This document shows, in pieces, positions 1-4,171 of a DNA stretch of 5,917 nucleotides (positions are counted from its first letter, which is position 1; every line of letters begins with the position of its first letter). The position numbers and the translations under genes were made by a program. The notes under the pieces were generated by a model. That model saw only the letters and a list, made by a program, of their open reading frames with translations. It did not search any database and had not been told where the DNA came from. This DNA comes from Candidatus Undinarchaeales archaeon (GTDB taxonomy: Archaea > SpSt-1190 > JASMDC01): positions 25,342 to 31,258 of the forward strand of contig JASMDC010000042.1 in assembly GCA_030753015.1 (NCBI GenBank), written 5' to 3'.

Positions 1-2
1 AG

Positions 3-140
3 GACAAGGTCCTAGAAGAGACGCAGCCCGGGACCCGCGTCATCCTCGTGGACCATAGGTTCGAGGACTGGGAGCCTGAGAAGATGGTGACCGTCCAGCG
101 GATACCTGTTAGGCTCTATATTGTGCCCGAGGAGAGCTAG
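3..140 (+). CDS. C-terminal fragment of a class I SAM-dependent methyltransferase-like protein (5' end outside window)
   Basis: An open frame enters from the left edge and ends at TAG 138-140, giving 45 residues. The peptide contains LEETQPGTRVILVDHRF, then GWEP-like DWEPEK, and ends with RIPVRLYIVPEES. That layout resembles the last strands of Rossmann-fold methyltransferases, where a 'PGTRVVSHDF..W.P' turn follows the last core strand and the chain ends in a hydrophobic 'YLY' strand. Some archaeal members of this shape act as protein-lysine methyltransferases, but substrate cannot be judged from this fragment. SAM-binding motif I would lie upstream, outside the window. The gene converges on the HD-domain gene and shares the CTAG stop palindrome with it. 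Coding in this frame is well supported, but the family call is moderate because only the tail is visible. Confidence 0.55.
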   Translation, partial: DKVLEETQPGTRVILVDHRFEDWEPEKMVTVQRIPVRLYIVPEES

Positions 141-946
141 AACTCCAGCCGTGTCCGCAGTGGCCGGTTCGAGGGTTCGGTCGTAGCGATGACCTCCACA
201 TGCTCACGAAGCGCGCTGGAGCGGATCTTCTCACCGAGGATGCGCTGCACCTGGAAGATTCCCGCGGACTCCGTCATCTCCACTTCGAAGCGGAGCGGCT
301 TCTCCTTTCCCTCCACGATCCGGAGCCTACGTACGGCCATGGCCGATACCGAATGGATGTCCACCTTGCCGAGCTTGTAAGGGATGCGCGAACGGCCTGC
401 AGCAAGGTCGGTCCCATCGGCCACGGACACGATGCCCGATTCCAATGTGACCGACTCGAGCTTCGGGTGCTCGTACACATCATGGACATAGATGCAGTTG
501 AGGATCTCGGTCATGATCCGGGTGCGGACCGTCACATCGGAATAGATCTGGGGAAGGAGCCGGTCGAGCACGCCTTTGGCGAGCATCACGGAGTGGATGA
601 AGTGGTTGTCACGGTGGACGGCGTTGCCCACATCATGAAGGTAGGCGCCAGCGGCCACGATACAACGGAGGTCGTCCGGTCCCAGCGAGAGGAGCTTGGA
701 CGTCTCCGAATTGACACCGGCTTTGTCGAGTATCCGCATCATGCGTAAGGCGTTATGGGTGACGATGAGGGAGTGGGTGCGTCCATGGTCGGTGAACCCG
801 TATCTCAGGATCATCATGGTGTTCGCCTGCTCCAGGAGCGCTTCGGTCTCTTTGTCCTTTCGTAGGAGGTCCATGAGCCCGGCGGCTTTGGGGGATGAAC
901 GCAGTTCCTTGTCGATCCCTTTGGAGGCACGCTGGGCGATGTCCAT
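137..946 (-). CDS. HD-domain metal-dependent phosphohydrolase (uncharacterised archaeal family)
   Basis: This complete 269-residue protein probably hydrolyses a phosphate ester or nucleotide using bound divalent metal; the substrate is unknown. Metal ligands of the HD superfamily are visible in order: H54 (with H58) in DHGRTHS, the doublet H104-D105 in AYLHDVGN, extra histidines H111, H115 and H118 in the following helix, H155-D156, and D177 or D180 in VADGTDLAAGR. The remaining C-terminal part, about residues 195-269, looks like an alpha/beta accessory domain and ends in TRLEF. No signal peptide or membrane segment is seen, so it is cytoplasmic. The ATG at 946 is chosen because GGAGGG at 951-956 (read on the minus strand) lies 4 bases upstream, and no earlier ATG, GTG or TTG precedes the in-frame stop near 1000. 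It stands alone as a transcription unit, divergent from rps15. Confidence 0.85.
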   Translation of the reverse strand: MDIAQRASKGIDKELRSSPKAAGLMDLLRKDKETEALLEQANTMMILRYGFTDHGRTHSLIVTHNALRMMRILDKAGVNSETSKLLSLGPDDLRCIVAAGAYLHDVGNAVHRDNHFIHSVMLAKGVLDRLLPQIYSDVTVRTRIMTEILNCIYVHDVYEHPKLESVTLESGIVSVADGTDLAAGRSRIPYKLGKVDIHSVSAMAVRRLRIVEGKEKPLRFEVEMTESAGIFQVQRILGEKIRSSALREHVEVIATTEPSNRPLRTRLEF

Positions 947-950
947 GGAG

Positions 951-956
951 CCCTCC
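951..956 (-). promoter_or_regulatory. Shine-Dalgarno site of the HD-domain gene
   Basis: Read on the minus strand this is GGAGGG, 4 bases before the ATG at 946. It supports that start and implies a leadered transcript. Confidence 0.55.
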
Positions 957-963
957 GCCAGCG

Positions 964-978
964 CAAACCTTAAAAATT
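964..978 (+). promoter_or_regulatory. BRE/TATA element of the rps15 operon, in the divergent intergenic region
   Basis: CAAACC followed by TTAAAAATT is the only AT-rich block in the 109-base gap 947-1055 and fits an archaeal BRE plus TATA box. Its centre (about 974) predicts transcription starting near 1000 on the plus strand, leaving a leader of about 56 bases before the TTG start of rps15. The same block reads TTTTTAAGG on the minus strand. From there the predicted start would fall right at the HD-gene ATG, which would exclude that gene's Shine-Dalgarno site. The rps15 assignment is therefore the firmer one. Confidence 0.55.
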
Positions 979-1042
979 GAGGCGGCGTCCGCAGGCATCA
1001 GAGGACGATCAAGTCCGCAGTACGGGCGTGGTCGTGCCTGTC

Positions 1043-1048
1043 GAGGTG
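1043..1048 (+). promoter_or_regulatory. Shine-Dalgarno site that fixes the rps15 start
   Basis: GAGGTG ends 1 base before the ATG at 1050, too close for use, but 7 bases before the in-frame TTG at 1056, which is the normal spacing. The site therefore argues for a TTG start. Confidence 0.65.
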
Positions 1049-1055
1049 TATGAAT

Positions 1056-1511
1056 TTGGCACGTATGTATGCAAGGAAGCGTGGCAGTTCAGGGTCCACC
1101 AGGCCCCTGAGGACCACAGCTCCCAACTGGGTTCGGCACTCGGCCAAAGAGGTCGAGTTGCTCGTTATCAAGCTCCGGCGTGAGGGGATGGAACCCTCGA
1201 AGATCGGTCTAACGCTCAGGGATTCCTATGGTATCCCTTCCGTGAGGATCATCACCGGTAAAAAGATCGTTCAGGTGCTCAAGGAGCACAAGATGCCCCT
1301 GGCCCTTCCCGAGGACCTTTCGAACCTCATCAAGAGGGCCATCCGCATCCGCAAGCACCTTGGGCCCAACAGGAAGGACCTGCATTCCAAGCGAGGACTC
1401 CAGCTGAACGAGGCCAAGATCAGGCGGCTGGTCAAGTACTACAAGAAGCAGGGGCTCCTCCCCGCTGAGTGGAAGTACACGGCCGACAAGGCCGCGCTGC
1501 TGGTAGAGTAG
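1056..1511 (+). CDS. rps15: 30S ribosomal protein S15 (uS15), archaeal type
   Basis: This is uS15 of the small ribosomal subunit, which binds 16S rRNA in the central domain. The archaeal/eukaryotic long form is about 150 residues, against about 90 in bacteria, and this one has 151. Recognisable parts are the basic N-terminus ARMYARKRGSSGS, the archaeal extension ending at LRDSYGIPSVRIITGKKI, and the conserved core with KHLGPNRKDLHSKRGLQL and RRLVKYYKKQGLLPAEW. An ATG exists two codons earlier (1050), but I choose TTG 1056. It gives the family-typical MARM start and proper spacing from GAGGTG at 1043-1048. The gene leads an operon with rps3ae and an AsnC-type regulator, and its stop overlaps the next ribosome binding site. 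Product identity is near certain; the start choice is likely but not proven. Confidence 0.97.
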   Translation: MARMYARKRGSSGSTRPLRTTAPNWVRHSAKEVELLVIKLRREGMEPSKIGLTLRDSYGIPSVRIITGKKIVQVLKEHKMPLALPEDLSNLIKRAIRIRKHLGPNRKDLHSKRGLQLNEAKIRRLVKYYKKQGLLPAEWKYTADKAALLVE

Positions 1512-1517
1512 GAGGTG
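1511..1517 (+). promoter_or_regulatory. Strong Shine-Dalgarno site of rps3ae overlapping the rps15 stop
   Basis: GGAGGTG begins on the last base of the rps15 TAG and lies 6 bases before the rps3ae ATG at 1524. It is a full match to the archaeal anti-Shine-Dalgarno sequence. Confidence 0.7.
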
Positions 1518-1523
1518 TGAGGC

Positions 1524-2105
1524 ATGGCACGACGAGTACGAAAGGATACATGGAAGACAAAGAAGTGGTACAAGGTCATGGCCCCCCCCATGTTCGACGA
1601 GCGGGAGATCGGGGAAACCCCCTCCTCCGACCCGAACGCAATCCTCGGGCGCCGGCTGCAGACCACCCTCAAGGAGCTCACTGGCAACATCCGCAAGGGC
1701 AGCAAGGTAAAAGTCGACTTCGAGGTGGAGTCCGTGACCGGGACCACGGCCAAGACGCGGTTCCACTCTATGGAGCTCGTTCGCTCCTATGTCCGAAGCA
1801 TGGTGCGACGGCGCGTCTCGCGCATCGACCCCATCTTCATCGTGGACACGAAGGATACCGACAAGCTGCGGGTGAAGGCTCTCCTCATAACCACGCGCCG
1901 CGTGCGCACGTCCATCAAGGACGCACTCCGGAGGGAGACCGCGAGGCTCATCCAGACCGCGGCCAAGGAACGAACGACCGACGAGTTCGTGAAGAGCATC
2001 GCTGACGATGCCCTGACAAAGGAGCTGAGGACCGGGCTGCATGCCATCTACCCGCTCAAGAAGGTGGAGATCCGCAAGATCGAGTCCCTTCGGCCAAAGG
2101 CCTAG
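1524..2105 (+). CDS. rps3ae: 30S ribosomal protein S3Ae (eS1)
   Basis: This small-subunit ribosomal protein is found in archaea and eukaryotes but not bacteria. It sits near the mRNA exit region of the subunit. The 193-residue length is typical. Family features are the N-terminal basic stretch with TWKTKKWYKVMAPPMFD, then IGETPSSDP and GRRLQTTLKELTGN. These are followed by the beta-rich core with MVRRRVSRID and KALLITTRRVRTS, and a C-terminal helix pair ending in YPLKKVEIRKIESL. It follows rps15 by 12 bases with a strong ribosome binding site and is surely cotranscribed. From recall, several other archaea carry a RecJ/GAN-type nuclease gene, sometimes with others, between these two ribosomal genes; here they are adjacent. 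The run of eight C at 1582-1589 is in frame and encodes the conserved Ala-Pro-Pro. Confidence 0.97.
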   Translation: MARRVRKDTWKTKKWYKVMAPPMFDEREIGETPSSDPNAILGRRLQTTLKELTGNIRKGSKVKVDFEVESVTGTTAKTRFHSMELVRSYVRSMVRRRVSRIDPIFIVDTKDTDKLRVKALLITTRRVRTSIKDALRRETARLIQTAAKERTTDEFVKSIADDALTKELRTGLHAIYPLKKVEIRKIESLRPKA

Positions 2106-2116
2106 GTGATCGTTGG

Positions 2117-2530
2117 ATGGACCGTCTCGACAGAGAGCTCCTAGAGCGGCTGCGACGCAACGCAAGAATGCCGTTCGTCAAGATGGCCGAGGAGCTCGGG
2201 GTATCCGAGGGTACCATCAGGTCGCGCGTGAGGAAGCTGGAGACCATGGGGGTCATCAGGCGGTTCACTGTAATCACCGATTTCAAGGACGGCGTCGAGG
2301 CGGTGGTGAACGTGAAAACGAGCACCTCCGCCGCGACACGGAACCTCGCGGATGCCATCTCACAGATGGAGAACGTCGACTTCACCTTCGAGATAATGGG
2401 TGAGACGGACATACTCACTCTGGTTAAGGCAGCGTCGACTGCGGACCTGGACAACCGTATCGAGGACATCCGCAAGCTCCCTGGTGTGGAGAACACCACC
2501 TCCTCCCTTATCCTCCGTAAGTACTACTGA
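2117..2530 (+). CDS. Lrp/AsnC-family transcriptional regulator
   Basis: This 137-residue protein has the two-domain Lrp/AsnC plan. Residues 1-50 form the helix-turn-helix domain (LDRELLERLRRNARMPF, then MAEELGVSEGTIRSRVRKLE, then GVIRRFTVI). Residues 55-137 form the RAM ligand-binding and oligomerisation domain, with GETDILTLVKA and the closing GVENTTSSLIL strand. Such proteins form dimers or octamers and often sense amino acids; the effector here cannot be read from sequence. It begins 11 bases after rps3ae, with AGGTGAT at 2104-2110 as ribosome binding site. It is thus the third gene of the ribosomal operon, which suggests constitutive, growth-linked expression or a regulator tied to amino-acid supply. 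That functional link is inference. A T-rich stretch follows the gene. Confidence 0.93.
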   Translation: MDRLDRELLERLRRNARMPFVKMAEELGVSEGTIRSRVRKLETMGVIRRFTVITDFKDGVEAVVNVKTSTSAATRNLADAISQMENVDFTFEIMGETDILTLVKAASTADLDNRIEDIRKLPGVENTTSSLILRKYY

Positions 2531-2540
2531 GGTGACATGG

Positions 2541-2580
2541 GGGGGGGTGGCCCCTCTTACCTACCTTTTTCAAGGTTTTC
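2541..2580 (+). terminator. Probable T-rich intrinsic terminator after the rps15-rps3ae-AsnC operon
   Basis: A possible GGGG-TGG-CCCC hairpin (2544-2554) is followed by TTTTT (2566-2570) and TTTT (2576-2579). Archaeal RNA polymerase can terminate at such U-rich tracts. The tracts are short, so read-through into the methylase gene remains possible. I see no separate TATA box for that gene in 2531-2593. Confidence 0.4.
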
Positions 2581-2593
2581 CTCCTGAGGACTC

Positions 2594-3220
2594 ATGATGG
2601 CTATCGGCTCGCGGAAGGTACTGGCCATGCGGCTCCAGGGCGTTGCCCACTTCACCCGTCCACAACTCGAGCTGGAGCAGTACGTGACCCCTCCTGACGT
2701 GGCGGCGTCCCTCCTCTGGGAGGCCTACCTCGCGGGCCATATCGAGAAACGGACCGTCGCGGACCTGGGCGCAGGGACCGGAATGCTCACCATCGGTGCC
2801 CTCCTACTGGGGGCTGAGAGGGTGGTCGCGGTCGAGGTGGACAAGGACGCAGCCGATGACCTGGAGCGGAACCTCGATTCGCTCGGTCTCGACCGGGAAC
2901 GTGTCGAGCTCGTGCGCGGTGATGCCCGGACCGTGGCCGTGAAAGCGGACACCGTAGTCCAGAACCCTCCCTTCGGAGTATGGCGACGTCATGCCGATGC
3001 CGAGTTCGTGCAGGCGGCCAAGCAAACGGGCGGTGTGGTCTACACCCTTCACAAGGACGCGACCGACGCAGTGACCTGGATGGAGGCCCAAGCTGCCCCG
3101 GACCATCGCGTGGAAACGCTGTCCCGCGTGGTCATGACCATTCCCCCTGTCCACGCCTTCCATAGGAAAAGGTTATATATGGTTGCGGTTCTGCTCTTCC
3201 GTCTAACGATACGAGGTTGA
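2594..3220 (+). CDS. METTL5-like RNA N6-adenine methyltransferase (predicted RNA methylase)
   Basis: This is a SAM-dependent methylase of 208 residues. The N-terminal LELEQYVTPPDVAASLL (residues 25-41) is a hallmark of the METTL5 / COG2263-like group. SAM motif I is DLGAGTG (57-63), the acidic ribose-binding strand is AVEVD (79-83), and the catalytic NPPF is at 124-127, which indicates N6 methylation of adenine. The segment GGVVYTLHK and the C-terminal IPPVHAFHRKR also match the family. The human member methylates 18S rRNA as a complex with TRMT112; archaeal members probably act on 16S rRNA, which is inference here. Two ATGs, at 2594 and 2597, are both usable after GAGG at 2586-2589. The last codons (tail LYMVAVLLFRLTIRG) contain the TATA box of rpoL, and the stop lies 5 bases before the rpoL ATG. 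Confidence 0.9.
   Translation: MMAIGSRKVLAMRLQGVAHFTRPQLELEQYVTPPDVAASLLWEAYLAGHIEKRTVADLGAGTGMLTIGALLLGAERVVAVEVDKDAADDLERNLDSLGLDRERVELVRGDARTVAVKADTVVQNPPFGVWRRHADAEFVQAAKQTGGVVYTLHKDATDAVTWMEAQAAPDHRVETLSRVVMTIPPVHAFHRKRLYMVAVLLFRLTIRG
3171..3180 (+). promoter_or_regulatory. TATA-box promoter of rpoL inside the upstream coding region
   Basis: GGTTATATAT, preceded by the purine-rich GGAAAA, is a good archaeal BRE/TATA pair. It predicts transcription starting near 3203, giving a leader of about 23 bases that still contains the GAGGT ribosome binding site of rpoL. It overlaps methylase codons for Leu-Tyr-Met, so coincidence with coding is possible. Confidence 0.6.
3213..3217 (+). promoter_or_regulatory. 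Shine-Dalgarno site that fixes the rpoL start
   Basis: GAGGT is directly against the in-frame TTG at 3217 but 8 bases before ATG 3226, so the ATG is the likely start. Confidence 0.55.
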
Positions 3221-3225
3221 CATTC

Positions 3226-3504
3226 ATGCAAGTGGAGCTGCTTCATAAGGAAAAGAAAACCTGGGTTCTGGGGATACCCGATGAGGGCCATACGTTCCTC
3301 AACATCGTTCGCTCCACCCTCAACAAGAACAAGGACGTGGAGGGTGCAGCCTATCGCATCGATCACCCGCTGGTGGGCACGCCCGAGTTGATCGTGGAGA
3401 CGAAGAAGAAGTCCCCCAAGGACGCCTTTGCCGGTGCAGCAAAGGACCTGCTCACTCTCGCAGGGGATTTCCGCTCCGCGTTCGAGAAGGGGTTGCGGCA
3501 GTAG
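3226..3504 (+). CDS. rpoL: DNA-directed RNA polymerase subunit L (Rpo11)
   Basis: RpoL is the archaeal counterpart of eukaryotic RPB11/AC19. It pairs with subunit D to form the assembly platform of RNA polymerase, like the bacterial alpha dimer. The 92-residue protein has the usual layout: strand MQVELLHKEKKTWVLGIP, then the signature EGHTFLNIVRSTLNKNKDVEGAAY, then RIDHPLVGTPELIVET, and a C-terminal dimerisation helix ending AFEKGLRQ. ATG 3226 is preferred over TTG 3217 because homologues start right at the first strand (M-x-V) and because of ribosome binding site spacing. It has its own TATA box inside the methylase gene and probably heads a unit with the DUF99, primase and GINS genes. A GC-rich hairpin region follows its stop. 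Confidence 0.95.
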   Translation: MQVELLHKEKKTWVLGIPDEGHTFLNIVRSTLNKNKDVEGAAYRIDHPLVGTPELIVETKKKSPKDAFAGAAKDLLTLAGDFRSAFEKGLRQ

Positions 3505-3531
3505 GCCGGGCTCGCCCCGGCCATACCGGGG
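3504..3531 (+). repeat. Two overlapping, mutually exclusive GC-rich hairpins between rpoL and the DUF99 gene
   Basis: GGCCGGG (3504-3510) pairs perfectly with CCCGGCC (3516-3522) around a 5-base loop. CCCCGG (3515-3520) pairs perfectly with CCGGGG (3526-3531) around CCATA. Both use bases 3516-3520, so only one can form at a time. The second takes up part of the GGGGAGGG ribosome binding region of the DUF99 gene. No T tract follows, so a simple terminator is not obvious. Confidence 0.5.
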
Positions 3532-3538
3532 AGGGAGC

Positions 3539-4171
3539 ATGGAGGGACTAGCAGAACGACGCCCCGATGAGGGGCTGGCTCATTTCTGGACCATCAAGTC
3601 CCAGGTCCGTGCCGTCGGCATCGACGACGGTCCTTTCGAGAAGTACAAGCCGGGAACGTCCATGATAGTGGGCGCCGTGTGCCGGGGTGGGGGCTGGCTC
3701 GATGGCGTCATGCGCACGGACGTGGAGGTCGACGGTGACGATGCAGGGACCCGTATCGCCACTATGGTGAACGCCTCTCGGCACAAGGGACAGATCAGGG
3801 TCATCTTCCTCAACGGTATCACCTTCGGCGGGTTCAACACCGTTGACATCGCTCGGCTCAACCATGAAACAAACCTACCCGTCATCGTTGTCATGCGGCA
3901 TCGTCCGGACCGGGAGGGCATTCTCGTGGCACTTGAGAAGCTTCCTCACCAGGAACAGCGCGTCGCGGCCATGGCGCACGCCGGCCCAGTGCATGCTGCG
4001 TCGGGCGGGAAGGGCAAGTCCGTGTTCCTACAGGTCTGCGGCATCTCGCTCGAAGACGCCATGAAGGTAGTGCAGGTGACGTCCACGCGGAGCGTAGTGC
4101 CCGAGCCCCTGCGCCTGGCCCATCTCATCGCCTCGGGCGTCACGCTCGGTGATTCGCGGGGGGGTGCATGA
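3539..4171 (+). CDS. DUF99 / UPF0215 family protein (endonuclease V-like fold)
   Basis: This is a 210-residue archaeal protein of unknown function. Family signatures are VRAVGIDDGPF (residues 23-33), VIFLNGITFGGFNTVDI (88-104), LPVIVVMRHRPD (113-124), and the C-terminal PEPLRLAHLIASGVTLGDS-G. The family is known to share the RNase H-like fold of endonuclease V, and the aspartates of GIDDGPF sit where endonuclease V keeps a metal ligand; nuclease activity remains unproven. The first 20 or so residues before VRAVGIDD look longer than in usual members, but no later start codon fits. ATG 3539 lies 4 bases after GGAGG (3530-3534). The stop overlaps the primase start in ATGA, which indicates translational coupling. 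This places the protein in a replication operon and makes a nucleic-acid role plausible, by inference only. Confidence 0.9.
   Translation: MEGLAERRPDEGLAHFWTIKSQVRAVGIDDGPFEKYKPGTSMIVGAVCRGGGWLDGVMRTDVEVDGDDAGTRIATMVNASRHKGQIRVIFLNGITFGGFNTVDIARLNHETNLPVIVVMRHRPDREGILVALEKLPHQEQRVAAMAHAGPVHAASGGKGKSVFLQVCGISLEDAMKVVQVTSTRSVVPEPLRLAHLIASGVTLGDSRGGA

Noticed and set aside
200-748. A 182-residue open frame on the plus strand
   Set aside because: It is opposite the HD-domain gene, whose metal-binding motifs are clear; the plus-strand peptide looks like a shadow.
991-1041. Long-range stem CAGGCA (992-997) with TGCCTG (1035-1040), plus GGAC/GTCC, as a ribosomal leader regulatory RNA
   Set aside because: The predicted transcript start near 1000 would leave out the 5' arm, and short pairings like these arise easily by chance in GC-rich DNA.
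1582-1589. Run of eight C as a possible frameshift in rps3ae
   Set aside because: The frame stays open and the conserved Ala-Pro-Pro-Met sequence reads correctly through it.
1209-2165. A 318-residue open frame on the minus strand
   Set aside because: It lies opposite rps15 and rps3ae, whose plus-strand products are unmistakable. The minus-strand peptide is rich in Leu, Gly and His, as expected of the reverse of GC-rich coding, and shows no known motif.
3428-3538. Longer N-terminus for the DUF99 protein beginning inside rpoL
   Set aside because: The extra residues are the out-of-frame reading of rpoL and of the hairpin spacer. ATG 3539 has a proper ribosome binding site.
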